Source of the DNA: Gudongella sp964575895
GTDB lineage: Bacteria; Bacillota; Clostridia; Tissierellales; Tissierellaceae
Direction: 5' to 3'
DNA length: 64,000 nt
NCBI GenBank assembly: GCA_964575895.1
Contig: CAZNTE010000012.1
Location: 1-64,000, forward strand
The notes under the pieces were generated by a model that searched no databases, was not told the DNA's origin, and worked only from the letters and a program-made list of their open reading frames with translations. Of the stretch, positions 41,385 to 50,104 are shown piece by piece (the first letter of the stretch is position 1; each line of letters opens with the position of its first letter). The translations under genes were made by a program, and so were the position numbers.

Positions 41385-41747
41385 TTACTTCTTCTTAGAT
41401 ACAAGTCTTCTAGGACCTTTTCTTGTCCTTGCATTTGTCTTTGTTCTTTGTCCTCTTACTGGAAGACCTCTCTTATGTCTTAACCCTCTGTAACAGTTTA
41501 TTTCTTTTAATCTCTTTATATTTAAAGCGATATCTCTTCTTAAATCTCCTTCTACATGGTAAGTATCGATTACTGCTCTTAAGTTTGAAACTTCAGTTTC
41601 AGTAAGATCTTTTACTCTAGTGTCAGGATTAACTCCAGCTTTGCTTAAAATTTCGTTTGATCTAGTACGACCAATCCCGAAAATATATGTCAAACCAATT
41701 TCAACTCTCTTGTCTCTTGGTAAGTCCACGCCTGCAATTCTAGCCAT
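41385..41747 (-). CDS. rpsM: 30S ribosomal protein S13
   Basis: A 120-residue head protein of the small subunit contacting P-site tRNA. It has the helix-two-turn-helix motif (IFGIGRTRSNEIL) and GLRHKRGLPVRGQRT. It lies after rpmJ at the head of the alpha operon. Confidence 0.97.
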   Translation of the reverse strand: MARIAGVDLPRDKRVEIGLTYIFGIGRTRSNEILSKAGVNPDTRVKDLTETEVSNLRAVIDTYHVEGDLRRDIALNIKRLKEINCYRGLRHKRGLPVRGQRTKTNARTRKGPRRLVSKKK

Positions 41748-41779
41748 TAAAGTCTACACCTCCTATTTTAAAATCCTTA

Positions 41780-41893
41780 TTAACCTTGCTTTTGTTTATG
41801 TTTAGGATTTTCACAGATAACCATTACTCTTCCTTTTCTTTTAATGATTTTACATTTTTCACACATCTTCTTAACAGATGGTCTCACTTTCAT
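41780..41893 (-). CDS. rpmJ: 50S ribosomal protein L36 (zinc-binding form)
   Basis: A 37-residue protein read directly from the DNA, beginning MKVRPSVKKMCEKC and ending HKQKQG. It keeps the Cys-Cys-Cys-His zinc ligands (CEKC, ICENPKH), so it is the C+ form. It lies between infA and rpsM, the normal place, with an AGGAGGGATT-type ribosome-binding site. Confidence 0.95.
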   Translation of the reverse strand: MKVRPSVKKMCEKCKIIKRKGRVMVICENPKHKQKQG

Positions 41894-41909
41894 AATAATC
41901 CCTCCTATG

Positions 41910-42131
41910 CTACTTGTTTCGCCAGGTTATCCTGCCTCTTGTTAAATCGTAGGGCGATAGTTCAACTGTTACAGTATCTCCAGGAAGGATTCGGATGTAA
42001 TTCATCCTCAATTTCCCAGAAATGTGGGCTAAAATTTCATGTCCATTTTCAAGCCTTACTTTAAATATGGCATTGGGTAGTGCATCTACCACCGTACCTT
42101 CAACCTCTATAACATCTTCTTTTTTAGCCAT
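41910..42131 (-). CDS. infA: Translation initiation factor IF-1
   Basis: A 73-residue OB-fold factor that occupies the A site during initiation. EVEGTVVDALPNAIFKVRLENGH is the conserved start and TRGRITWR the end. It lies 30 nt downstream of the KOW-protein gene and 16 nt upstream of rpmJ. Confidence 0.97.
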   Translation of the reverse strand: MAKKEDVIEVEGTVVDALPNAIFKVRLENGHEILAHISGKLRMNYIRILPGDTVTVELSPYDLTRGRITWRNK

Positions 42132-42161
42132 TGGATTTCGAACCTCCTGTTCAACTTAATA

Positions 42162-42443
42162 TTAGAAACTCTTATTGAAAGGTTCTAAAATTTTCCTAAT
42201 ATATGAGTTATTTATCTTTACGCTATTCTCTAACTTTTCTTTGAATTCTGGTATGACAGTATTAAATACAATAAGATGTTTTATCTTTTTCTTTTTAGGA
42301 CTGTCTAACTTTCGCAAGTCACCGTCAACCACATAGACAAATTGATTGTCTATAATATCCAAGATCAAAAATATTCTACCTTTGTCACGTCCAGCTCTTG
42401 ACTTTACCACCTGACCGATGGAAATGTCACTAGTTGAATCCAT
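42162..42443 (-). CDS. KOW-domain RNA-binding protein (L14e/L6e/L27e-like)
   Basis: A 93-residue protein with an N-terminal KOW-type SH3 barrel (IGQVVKSRAGRDKGRIFLI) and a basic segment LDSPKKKKIKHL. Such small proteins occupy this slot in many clostridia and probably bind RNA; their role is not established. The start is the ATG at 42443, because the GTG three codons earlier is part of the GAGGTGA ribosome-binding site. The map gene that commonly lies between adk and this gene is missing here. Confidence 0.8.
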   Translation of the reverse strand: MDSTSDISIGQVVKSRAGRDKGRIFLILDIIDNQFVYVVDGDLRKLDSPKKKKIKHLIVFNTVIPEFKEKLENSVKINNSYIRKILEPFNKSF

Positions 42444-42468
42444 TATATTCACCTCTTTAAGTTGTTAA

Positions 42469-43131
42469 CTAAAGGTCAACCTTTAGTTGTTTATCCAGTT
42501 CTTCAGATATAACAGTAAATACTGCATCTATTGCCTGGGTACCATCAACATTTAGCAACAGACATTTCTGGTTATAATACTCTATTAAAGGTTTGGTTTG
42601 TTCCATATAAACCCCTATCCTAGTAGATACGGTTTCTTCAACATCATCATCTCTTTGATAAAGCACACCATTGTCTTTGTCACAAATGCCTTCAACTTTT
42701 GGAGGATTAAATTTAATATGATATGTGGCTCCACATTCCTTACAAATTCTCCTACCTACTGCTCTTTCAATTAAAATATCAGCATCTGCATCAATATTAA
42801 TAACTCTGTCCAGGTTTATACCCATTTTTTCAAGTTCGGAATCCAATGCTTCAGCTTGATTAACTGTTCTTGGAAAACCATCCAATAGAAAACCTTGCTT
42901 GCAGTCATCCTTCAGCAGCCTATCTTTTACTATTGATACTACTAAAGCGTCTGGCACTAGAAGACCTTTATCCATGTAGGATTTTGCTTCTTGACCTAGT
43001 GCAGTTCCTTCTTTAATATTGGCTCTGAATATATCCCCAGTAGATATATGGGGTATTCCGTATTTTTCTACTATATTCGATGCCTGAGTACCCTTACCTG
43101 CTCCTGGAGGACCTAGTAATACTAATCTCAT
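42469..43131 (-). CDS. adk: Adenylate kinase (zinc-LID form)
   Basis: Catalyses ATP + AMP to 2 ADP. The 220-residue protein has the P-loop GPPGAGKGTQ at residues 7-16 and the NMP-binding DGFPRTVNQAE. Its long LID holds metal ligands CKEC...CDKD, a Cys3-Asp zinc site as in other Gram-positives. It lies between secY (18 nt) and the KOW-protein gene. Confidence 0.96.
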   Translation of the reverse strand: MRLVLLGPPGAGKGTQASNIVEKYGIPHISTGDIFRANIKEGTALGQEAKSYMDKGLLVPDALVVSIVKDRLLKDDCKQGFLLDGFPRTVNQAEALDSELEKMGINLDRVINIDADADILIERAVGRRICKECGATYHIKFNPPKVEGICDKDNGVLYQRDDDVEETVSTRIGVYMEQTKPLIEYYNQKCLLLNVDGTQAIDAVFTVISEELDKQLKVDL

Positions 43132-43149
43132 AATCTCATCTCCTATAGT

Positions 43150-44424
43150 TTATTTTAAAAATCCTTTATAATGTCTCATAAGCATTTGTGATTCGATTTG
43201 TTTTACAGTTTCAAGTGCAACCCCTACTACAATTATTATTGCTGTTCCTCCGAAGTTAATATTCATATCGAATATCTTTGAAAGGAATATTGGCAATGAT
43301 GCTAAGATTGCAAGTGATAAACCTCCAACAAATACAATTCTGTTTACTACTTTATTTAAGTAGTCTCCTGTTGGTCTACCAGGTCTAATTCCTGGAATAA
43401 AACCACCATTTTGCTGTAAGTTCTTAGAGTATTCTACTGTATTAAACTGAACTGCAGTGTAGAAATATGTGAAGAATACTATTAAAAGAACATTTAATAT
43501 TGTGTAAACCCACACTCCAACAGATCCCGCTGGTGTTAGGTATTTTTCTATCCATTGAACAACTCCACCTTGCGAAAACAAGGATAAAGTTTGTGGAAGA
43601 GCTAGTAAAGATGATGCAAAGATTACTGGGATTACCCCTGCCATTAATACCTTTATTGGTATATGTGTACTTTGTCCACCATACATTTTTCTCCCAACAA
43701 CTCTCTTAGCATACTGAACTGGAATTTTTCTTTCCCCTTCTTGTAGTGCAACTACGAAAGCTATTATTGCTAACATAACTAATCCAAATATTAGTACTGT
43801 TATTACACTTAATTCTCCAATACTTACTAGTTTGAAAGTACTTATAAAGTCTGAAGGTAATTTAGATATGATTCCGATAAAGATTAGAAGTGAAATACCA
43901 TTTCCAATTCCTTTTTCAGTAATCAACTCTCCAACCCACATAAGAAATGCCGTACCAGCAACCATTGATAAAATTACAATACTTGTTTGCATCACATTGG
44001 TAGTCTCCAATGCACCTCTAAACAACCCGAAGGTATAACCAAAAGCTTGTACTCCTGCAAGTACTATTGCACCATATCTTGTGTAGCGATTGATTTTTTT
44101 CTTTCCTTCTTCTCCTTCTTTAGCCAGCTCTTCCAACTTAGGAATTGCAATTGTTAGTAATTGAAGGATAATTGATGCTGTAATATAGGGATAGATGTTG
44201 GTTGCAAATATACTGAAGCTACTGAAAGTTCCCCCTGCCATCATATCTAGGAATTGTAAAATTCCACCTTGACTAGCATTAAATATATTACTGATGATCT
44301 CTTTGTTCATATAAGGAACTGGTATTGCTGCTCCCAGTCTTACAACTAATAACATTAACATTGTAAAGATCATCTTTTTTCTAATGTCTGGAATCCTCCA
44401 AGCATTCCTTAAGGTTGAAAGCAT
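43150..44424 (-). CDS. secY: Protein translocase subunit SecY
   Basis: Channel subunit of the Sec translocon, 424 residues with ten membrane segments. It opens with LRNAWRIPDIRKKMIFT, and the plug and lateral-gate segments follow at normal distances (GGIISNIF-type region near residue 45; QQNGGFIPGIRPG near 338). Its start is adjacent to the rplO stop, consistent with coupled translation. Confidence 0.97.
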   Translation of the reverse strand: MLSTLRNAWRIPDIRKKMIFTMLMLLVVRLGAAIPVPYMNKEIISNIFNASQGGILQFLDMMAGGTFSSFSIFATNIYPYITASIILQLLTIAIPKLEELAKEGEEGKKKINRYTRYGAIVLAGVQAFGYTFGLFRGALETTNVMQTSIVILSMVAGTAFLMWVGELITEKGIGNGISLLIFIGIISKLPSDFISTFKLVSIGELSVITVLIFGLVMLAIIAFVVALQEGERKIPVQYAKRVVGRKMYGGQSTHIPIKVLMAGVIPVIFASSLLALPQTLSLFSQGGVVQWIEKYLTPAGSVGVWVYTILNVLLIVFFTYFYTAVQFNTVEYSKNLQQNGGFIPGIRPGRPTGDYLNKVVNRIVFVGGLSLAILASLPIFLSKIFDMNINFGGTAIIIVVGVALETVKQIESQMLMRHYKGFLK

Positions 44425-44883
44425 CTATATCACCTCAACCTTTCCGCCTGCAGCTTCAATTTTCTCTACCGCTGTTTTGCTAAACTTTTGTGCTTGTACT
44501 GTTAACTTCACATTAAGTTCGCCTTCTCCAAGAACTTTAACTCCGTCCTTAGCTTTTCCCTTCTTTACGATTCCCTCTTGGAAAAGTAATTCTGGAGTAA
44601 CTACTGTATTTTCTTCAAATCTATTTAAATCTTCAAGATTAACTATCGCATATACTGTAGCGAAGATATTGGTAAAACCTCTCTTTGGTATTCTTCTAAA
44701 TAAAGGCATTTGGCCACCTTCAAATCCAGGTCTAACTCCTCCACCTGATCTTGCATTCTGACCTTTGTGTCCCTTTCCAGATGTTTTTCCAAGACCAGAT
44801 CCAGTTCCTCTACCAAGTCTTTTTCTGGCTTTAGATCCTCCGCCATCATTTGGTCTTAAATCATTTAGTTTCAATTGGTACAC
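44425..44883 (-). CDS. rplO: 50S ribosomal protein L15
   Basis: A 152-residue late-assembly protein. The Gly/Arg-rich N terminus (RLGRGTGSGLGKTSGKGHKGQ) inserts into 23S rRNA. It abuts secY (no gap) and follows rpmD by 8 nt. Confidence 0.97.
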   Translation of the reverse strand: MYQLKLNDLRPNDGGGSKARKRLGRGTGSGLGKTSGKGHKGQNARSGGGVRPGFEGGQMPLFRRIPKRGFTNIFATVYAIVNLEDLNRFEENTVVTPELLFQEGIVKKGKAKDGVKVLGEGELNVKLTVQAQKFSKTAVEKIEAAGGKVEVI

Positions 44884-44891
44884 CTCCTTTA

Positions 44892-45068
44892 TTAGTCTAT
44901 AACTTCAACCATGTAGTTTACTTGATGTATCATACCTCTAATTTGAGGGGTATCATTCTTTTCCACTACTTGACCGATTTTCCTTAATCCAAGGGCTTTG
45001 ACTGTTTTTCTGTGGGTTTCAGGTCTTCCAATAAGACTTTTAACCAGCTTAATTTTGATCATAGTCAT
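44892..45068 (-). CDS. rpmD: 50S ribosomal protein L30
   Basis: A 58-residue protein translated directly from the DNA: it starts MTMIKIKLVKSLIGRPETHR and ends VNYMVEVID. It has the family pattern KTVKALGLRKIGQVV. An AGGGGGG site precedes the ATG at 45068. It lies between rpsE and rplO as usual. Confidence 0.95.
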   Translation of the reverse strand: MTMIKIKLVKSLIGRPETHRKTVKALGLRKIGQVVEKNDTPQIRGMIHQVNYMVEVID

Positions 45069-45079
45069 TTTTTTCCCCC

Positions 45080-45586
45080 CTATCCTAATATTTCTTCTAC
45101 GGTTTTTCCTCTTAATCTTGCAACATCTTCTGCACGCTTCAAGCCTTTAAGAGCTTCCATAGTAGCATTTACTACATTTCTTGGGTTATTAGTTCCCAAT
45201 GATTTTGTTCTGATATCTCTAATTCCTACTAACTCACAAACAGCACGAACTGCTCCTCCTGCTATAACTCCAGTACCTTCTGTAGATGGTTTTAGAAGAA
45301 CTCTACCAGCTCCATAAATACCTGTAATTTCGTGAGGGATAGTAGTTCCAACTAGAGGCACTTTTATTACGTGTTTCTTGGCATCTTGTATTGCTTTTCT
45401 AATCGCTTCTGGCACTTCCAGAGCTTTAGCCATTCCAACTCCAACATGACCGTTCTCGTCTCCAACAACAACAAGAGCACTGAATCTAAAGTTTCTACCG
45501 CCCTTTACTACTTTAGTAACACGGTTAATACTAACAACTCTCTCTTTTAAATCTAACTCGCTTGCATCTATATATGAACGTTCCAT
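45080..45586 (-). CDS. rpsE: 30S ribosomal protein S5
   Basis: A 168-residue decoding-fidelity protein with the double-stranded-RNA-binding-like N domain (ERVVSINRVTKVVKGGRNFRFSALVVVGD) and the C-terminal domain with ATMEALKGL. Conserved loop residues linked to spectinomycin sensitivity are present (KVVKGGR). It is in the spc operon. Confidence 0.97.
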   Translation of the reverse strand: MERSYIDASELDLKERVVSINRVTKVVKGGRNFRFSALVVVGDENGHVGVGMAKALEVPEAIRKAIQDAKKHVIKVPLVGTTIPHEITGIYGAGRVLLKPSTEGTGVIAGGAVRAVCELVGIRDIRTKSLGTNNPRNVVNATMEALKGLKRAEDVARLRGKTVEEILG

Positions 45587-45603
45587 TTATTCCCCTCCTT
45601 CTA

Positions 45604-45966
45604 TTAGAATTTAAGTCCAGCTTCTCTCGCTCCATCAGCTAGCTCTTTAACTCTTCCGTGATATAAATATCCACCTCTATCAAATACCACTTCTTCAATA
45701 CCCTTATCTAGGGCTTTTTTACCTATTGCTATTCCAACAGCTTTAGCTGCTTCCTTATTCTTAGTTGAAGTAAGGCCTAATGATTTATCTAGTGTAGAAG
45801 CTGCTACTAGTGTGTTACCAGCTACATCATCTATGATTTGTGCATAAATGTGACTACCGCTTCTGTAGATATTCAATCTTGGCTTAGTAGGAGTGCCAGA
45901 TACTTTTTGCCTTACTCTAATATGTCTAACTTTTCTTGTTTGATTTTTATCCATTTTCTTTAGCAA
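45604..45966 (-). CDS. rplR: 50S ribosomal protein L18
   Basis: A 120-residue 5S-rRNA-binding protein with RKVRHIRVRQKVSGTPTKPRL and the GREVG-like end REAGLKF. The start is TTG 45966: AAGGAGTG is 7 nt before it, whereas the next ATG four codons later is too far from that site. Confidence 0.95.
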   Translation of the reverse strand: MLKKMDKNQTRKVRHIRVRQKVSGTPTKPRLNIYRSGSHIYAQIIDDVAGNTLVAASTLDKSLGLTSTKNKEAAKAVGIAIGKKALDKGIEEVVFDRGGYLYHGRVKELADGAREAGLKF

Positions 45967-45982
45967 ATTTGTTCACTCCTTT

Positions 45983-46522
45983 CTACTTACCTGTTTTACC
46001 AACCTTACGTCTGATAACCTCATCAGAGTACTTAATACCTTTTCCTTTATATGGCTCAGGCTTTCTAAAGTCTCTAATCTTAGCTGCATAGTTTCCAACT
46101 AGTTGCTTATTGATACCCTTAACAATAATCTTGTTAGGAGCTGGTACTTCTACTTCGATACCTGCTGGATCTTCTAATTCAATTGGATGTGAATATCCAA
46201 GTGTTAGAACTAGTTTGTTTCCATTTTTTGCAGCTCTATAACCAGTACCAATGATATCTAAAGTTTTGCTATAACCTTCTGTTACACCTATAACCATGTT
46301 AGAAATCAATGTTCTTGATAATCCATGTAAGGATTTGTGCTTTTTAATTTCTGAAGGTCTAACTACGTTTAATACTCCGTCTTCTATTTTTATTTCCATA
46401 TCAGGACTTATTTGCTCTGAAAGCTGTCCTTTAGGACCTTTAACTTCAACAAAGTTCTTTTCATCAATTTTAATTTCTACGCCATTTGGTAGATTAATTG
46501 GTTTTAATCCTATTCTTGACAT
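45983..46522 (-). CDS. rplF: 50S ribosomal protein L6
   Basis: A 179-residue protein near the sarcin-ricin loop with two repeated domains. It starts SRIGLKPINLPNGVE and ends in the conserved RKPEPYKGKGIKY region. It follows rpsH in the spc operon with a GGAGGTG site. Confidence 0.97.
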   Translation of the reverse strand: MSRIGLKPINLPNGVEIKIDEKNFVEVKGPKGQLSEQISPDMEIKIEDGVLNVVRPSEIKKHKSLHGLSRTLISNMVIGVTEGYSKTLDIIGTGYRAAKNGNKLVLTLGYSHPIELEDPAGIEVEVPAPNKIIVKGINKQLVGNYAAKIRDFRKPEPYKGKGIKYSDEVIRRKVGKTGK

Positions 46523-46557
46523 GAGTGCACCTCCTGTTCCAATAATCTAGCAATTTA

Positions 46558-46953
46558 TTACCATACGTAACAAATTACTTCTCCACCCACATTTTCTTTT
46601 CTAGCTTCCTTATCAGTCATAATTCCTTTTGATGTTGATAGAACAGCAATACCTAAGCCACCAAGTACTCTAGGAATTTCATTGCTCTTAACATAAACCT
46701 TTAATCCAGGCTTAGAAATTCTCTTGATTCCGCTAATTACCTTCTCACTATTCTTTCCATATTTTAAATCTATTCTTATGATTCCTTGCTTGCCATCTTC
46801 TATTACATCAAAACCCTTAATGAAACCTTCGTTTGTAAGGATTTGAGCTAATTCCTTCTTTATATTAGAAGCGGGAACATCAACTGAATCGTGTTTCGCA
46901 TTGTTACCATTTCTAATTCTCGTTAACATATCCGCGATTGGGTCTGTCATCAT
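46558..46953 (-). CDS. rpsH: 30S ribosomal protein S8
   Basis: A 131-residue central-domain binder of 16S rRNA, with DPIADMLTRIRNGN at the start and STSKGIMTDKEARK near the end. In enterobacteria S8 regulates the spc operon. It follows rpsN by 30 nt. Confidence 0.97.
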   Translation of the reverse strand: MMTDPIADMLTRIRNGNNAKHDSVDVPASNIKKELAQILTNEGFIKGFDVIEDGKQGIIRIDLKYGKNSEKVISGIKRISKPGLKVYVKSNEIPRVLGGLGIAVLSTSKGIMTDKEARKENVGGEVICYVW

Positions 46954-46983
46954 GTTTTGTTACCTCCTTTCATAACCTTAGCA

Positions 46984-47169
46984 TTACCAGCTAGCTTTTT
47001 TAACTCCAGGGATCTGACCCTTATAAGCTAATTCTCGAAAACAGATACGGCAAATACCATATTTTCTTAAATAGGCGTGAGGTCTACCACATAGTTTACA
47101 TCTATTATATTCTTGTGTGCTAAACTTTTGTTTTCTTTGTTGTTTAGCAATCATTGATTTTTTTGCCAA
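46984..47169 (-). CDS. rpsZ: 30S ribosomal protein S14 type Z
   Basis: A 61-residue zinc-ribbon S14 with CKLC and CRIC knuckles (about residues 24-43), the short zinc form typical of Firmicutes. It ends with GQIPGVKKASW. It lies between rplE and rpsH. Confidence 0.97.
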   Translation of the reverse strand: MAKKSMIAKQQRKQKFSTQEYNRCKLCGRPHAYLRKYGICRICFRELAYKGQIPGVKKASW

Positions 47170-47186
47170 ATTTTTCCCCTCCTCTT

Positions 47187-47729
47187 TTACTTTTTAAAGG
47201 GCATTCCCATTTTCTCTAAGAATACTCTAGCTTCCTCATCAGTCTTAGCAGTTGTAACAATTACAACATCCATACCTCTGATTGATTCTACCTTATCATA
47301 TTCGATTTCAGGGAACATAAGCTGTTCTTTAATACCCATGGCATAGTTTCCTCTTCCATCGAAAGATGTATCACTAACGCCTCTAAAGTCTCTAACTCTA
47401 GGTAGGGCAATATTCATTAATTTATCTAAAAAGTCGTACATTCTTTCGCCTCTAAGTGTTACCTTAGCTCCGACCTTCATTCCTTCTCTTAACTTAAAGT
47501 TCGCAACTGATTTCTTAGCTGTAGTAACAAGTGCTTTTTGACCAGTGATCATCTCCAACTCTTTTACTGCTGACTCAAGAGCTTTTGGATTGTCTCTAGC
47601 TTCTCCGATTCCCATATTAATAACAACTTTTTCTAATCTTGGAACTTCATTAACATTACTGTAACTGAATTTTTCCATCATAGAGCTTACAACTTCTTCT
47701 CTATACTTAACTTTTAATCTGGAAGTCAT
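47187..47729 (-). CDS. rplE: 50S ribosomal protein L5
   Basis: A 180-residue 5S-rRNA-binding protein of the central protuberance. VPRLEKVVINMGIGEA near residue 28 and the C-terminal DIVIVTTAKTDEEA-like stretch are conserved. It follows rplX by 24 nt. Confidence 0.97.
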   Translation of the reverse strand: MTSRLKVKYREEVVSSMMEKFSYSNVNEVPRLEKVVINMGIGEARDNPKALESAVKELEMITGQKALVTTAKKSVANFKLREGMKVGAKVTLRGERMYDFLDKLMNIALPRVRDFRGVSDTSFDGRGNYAMGIKEQLMFPEIEYDKVESIRGMDVVIVTTAKTDEEARVFLEKMGMPFKK

Positions 47730-47753
47730 TCCATTACCTCCTCTCTACTATGA

Positions 47754-48068
47754 TTATTTATCTAGAACTACTCCACATTTTTTGCAAACTCTTACTTTTG
47801 TACCATCTTTTTGTACCTGGTATCCTACTCTTACACCAGCCTTGTCCTTATCGCAATAGAACATAACTTTAGCTATATTTATTGGTCCTTCGAACTTAAC
47901 AATTCCACCTGGTTTTGTTGGGCCAGCTGGCTTTTGGTGTTTAGTAACCATATTTACGCCTTCAACGATAACTTTGTCTTCTTTAGGCATAGCCTTTAAT
48001 ACTTTTCCAGTTTTACCTTTATCTTTTCCAGATATTACTACTACTGTATCTCCACTTTTAATGTGCAT
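47754..48068 (-). CDS. rplX: 50S ribosomal protein L24 with partial zinc-ribbon tail
   Basis: A 104-residue assembly initiator with an N-terminal KOW motif (KSGDTVVVISGKDKGKTGKV). The C-terminal part carries CDKD and later VCKKCG. In many clostridial L24 proteins this region is a CxxC-CxxC ribbon; here the first knuckle is Cys-x-x-Asp, so metal binding may be altered. It lies between rplN and rplE. Confidence 0.95.
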   Translation of the reverse strand: MHIKSGDTVVVISGKDKGKTGKVLKAMPKEDKVIVEGVNMVTKHQKPAGPTKPGGIVKFEGPINIAKVMFYCDKDKAGVRVGYQVQKDGTKVRVCKKCGVVLDK

Positions 48069-48083
48069 ACTCTACACCTCCTC

Positions 48084-48452
48084 TTATAGTACTTCCGGTG
48101 CTAAGGATATAATTTTCATGTAGTTACCTCTTCTTAGTTCCCTAGTTACAGGTCCAAATATACGAGTTCCTACTGGATTTTTATCATCTTTTATAATAAC
48201 AGCTGCGTTGTCATCGAACTTAATGTATGTTCCATCTTGTCTTCTTACGCCTGCCTTAGTCCTTACAACAACCGCTTTAACAACTTGTCCTTTTTTTACA
48301 ACTCCACCTGGTGTTGCACTTTTAACCGTACAAACAACTACATCACCAACACTGGCATATTGCTTGTTTGTGCCACCAAGCACTCTTATAACCAATACTT
48401 CCTTAGCTCCGGAATTATCAGCTATTCTCATGCGGCTTTCCGTTTGAATCAT
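48084..48452 (-). CDS. rplN: 50S ribosomal protein L14
   Basis: A 122-residue protein at the subunit interface. MIQTESRMRIADNSGAKEV is the conserved start and MKIISLAPEVL the end. It follows rpsQ by 28 nt in the spc operon. Confidence 0.97.
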   Translation of the reverse strand: MIQTESRMRIADNSGAKEVLVIRVLGGTNKQYASVGDVVVCTVKSATPGGVVKKGQVVKAVVVRTKAGVRRQDGTYIKFDDNAAVIIKDDKNPVGTRIFGPVTRELRRGNYMKIISLAPEVL

Positions 48453-48480
48453 TTAGAATACCTCCCTTCGCTTTTAAGTC

Positions 48481-48735
48481 CTATTTAGCTTTTTCTATTA
48501 TACCAACGACTCTCCATCTTTTGTCCTTGCTAAGTGGTCTAGTCTCCATTATTTCTACCTTGTCACCAATTCCACATTCATTATTCTCATCATGAGCTTT
48601 GAACTTAGTAGTTCTTTTTAATTGCTTCTTGTATAAAGGATGTGTAACAAATGTCTCGATTGAAACAACTACTGTCTTATCCATTTTGTCGCTTACTACT
48701 GTACCTTGTTTAACTTTACGATTTCCTCTTTCCAT
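48481..48735 (-). CDS. rpsQ: 30S ribosomal protein S17
   Basis: An 84-residue OB-fold protein with the signature GTVVSDKMDKTVVVSIE and GDKVEIMETRPLSKDKRWRV. It lies between rpmC (7 nt) and rplN. Confidence 0.97.
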   Translation of the reverse strand: MERGNRKVKQGTVVSDKMDKTVVVSIETFVTHPLYKKQLKRTTKFKAHDENNECGIGDKVEIMETRPLSKDKRWRVVGIIEKAK

Positions 48736-48742
48736 TTAGAGA

Positions 48743-48949
48743 TTAAACCTCCTTCCTAATAGATAATTCTCTTTCTCGTACAATTGTTTTTACACGAGCG
48801 ATATCTTTTCTAACTGAACTTATTCTCAAGGGGTTATCTAATTGACCTGTAGCCAATTGAAATCTCAAGTTAAAAAGCTCCGATTTTAAATCTACTAATT
48901 TAGTATTTAATTCTTGATCTGACATTTGGCGAATTTCTTTAGCTTTCAT
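48743..48949 (-). CDS. rpmC: 50S ribosomal protein L29
   Basis: A 68-residue two-helix protein at the exit tunnel, beginning MKAKEIRQMSDQEL and containing LFNLRFQLATGQLDNP. The start is the ATG at 48949, behind GGGTGGTGA; an upstream in-frame ATG at 48982 has no site. It overlaps the 3' end of rplP by 11 nt. Confidence 0.95.
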   Translation of the reverse strand: MKAKEIRQMSDQELNTKLVDLKSELFNLRFQLATGQLDNPLRISSVRKDIARVKTIVRERELSIRKEV

Positions 48950-49382
48950 TAGCTTCACCACCCTTATCTTGCGTTTCTTCACGTGTTACGAACTTAGTTT
49001 TGATTGGTAATTTGTGAGCTGCAAGTCTCATAGCCTCTCTTGCATCCTCTTCAGATACACCACTCATTTCAAATAATACTCTGCCTGGTTTAACTACTGC
49101 TACCCAATACTCTGGTGATCCTTTTCCAGAACCCATACGAGTCTCAGCAGGTTTCTGTGTTACTGGTTTATCTGGGAATATTTTTATCCAGATATTTCCG
49201 CCCCTCTTAATGTATCTTGTCATAGCACGTCTTGCGGACTCTATTTGATTGGAAGTTATCCATGAAGCCTCTAAAGCTTGTAAGCCGAATTCACCATAAG
49301 TAATAGTGTTTCCTCTCATAGCTTTTCCTTTCATTCTTCCTCTATGAACTCTACGATGTTTTACTCTTTTAGGCATTAACAT
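48939..49382 (-). CDS. rplP: 50S ribosomal protein L16
   Basis: A 147-residue protein near the peptidyl-transferase and A-site tRNA, with MPKRVKHRRVHRGRMKGKA at the start. It is followed by an 11-nt overlap with rpmC. The C terminus (DKGGEANES) is a short acidic extension. Confidence 0.97.
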   Translation of the reverse strand: MLMPKRVKHRRVHRGRMKGKAMRGNTITYGEFGLQALEASWITSNQIESARRAMTRYIKRGGNIWIKIFPDKPVTQKPAETRMGSGKGSPEYWVAVVKPGRVLFEMSGVSEEDAREAMRLAAHKLPIKTKFVTREETQDKGGEANES

Positions 49383-49412
49383 ATTAATTTTCCTCCTTCC
49401 TACGGCAATAAT

Positions 49413-50087
49413 CTATTCTTCTGTTGATTCTATAATCACTTTCTTTTCTACCTTTTTAGTAGGAAGAACTTCTCCTTTATATAGCCATACTTTTACTCCA
49501 AGTTTGCCATAAGTTGTGTTAGCTTCTGCAAATCCATAATCTATGTCAGCTCTTAAGGTTTGTAGAGGAATTGTACCCTCGCTATATCCTTCTGTTCTAG
49601 CCATGTCTGCTCCACCAAGTCTTCCTGCTACTGCAGTTTTAATTCCCTTTGCTCCTGATCTCATAGTTCTTTGAATTGCTTGTTTCATTGCTCTTCTGAA
49701 GGTTACCCTTCTTTCAAGTTGTGCAGCAATATTTTCAGCAACAAGTTGTGCATCTAGCTCTGGAACTTTGATTTCTTCAACATTAACTACTACACTTTTC
49801 TTAGTCATTTTTTCGATAGATACTCTTAGCTCTTCTACTCCTGATCCACCTCTACCAATTACCATTCCTGGCTTAGCTGTGAAAACAGTAACTTTGATTT
49901 TACTAGCAGCTCTCTCTATTTCTATTTTAGATACACCAGAGATAAACAGTTTTTCTTTGATGTATTCACGGATTTTAAAATCTTCTACTAAATACTCATT
50001 AAAAGTCTTCTTGTCAGCATACCATTTTGAATCCCAGTCCTTAATAATACCGACCCTTAGACCATGTGGGTTAACTTTTTGACCCAT
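49413..50087 (-). CDS. rpsC: 30S ribosomal protein S3
   Basis: A 224-residue protein at the mRNA entry site with helicase function. It has a KH domain with GMVIGRGGSGVEELR near residue 78 and GRLGGADMARTEGYSEG in the C domain. It follows rplV by 17 nt in the S10 operon. Confidence 0.97.
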   Translation of the reverse strand: MGQKVNPHGLRVGIIKDWDSKWYADKKTFNEYLVEDFKIREYIKEKLFISGVSKIEIERAASKIKVTVFTAKPGMVIGRGGSGVEELRVSIEKMTKKSVVVNVEEIKVPELDAQLVAENIAAQLERRVTFRRAMKQAIQRTMRSGAKGIKTAVAGRLGGADMARTEGYSEGTIPLQTLRADIDYGFAEANTTYGKLGVKVWLYKGEVLPTKKVEKKVIIESTEE

Positions 50088-50104
50088 TAACTATCCCTCC
50101 TTTT

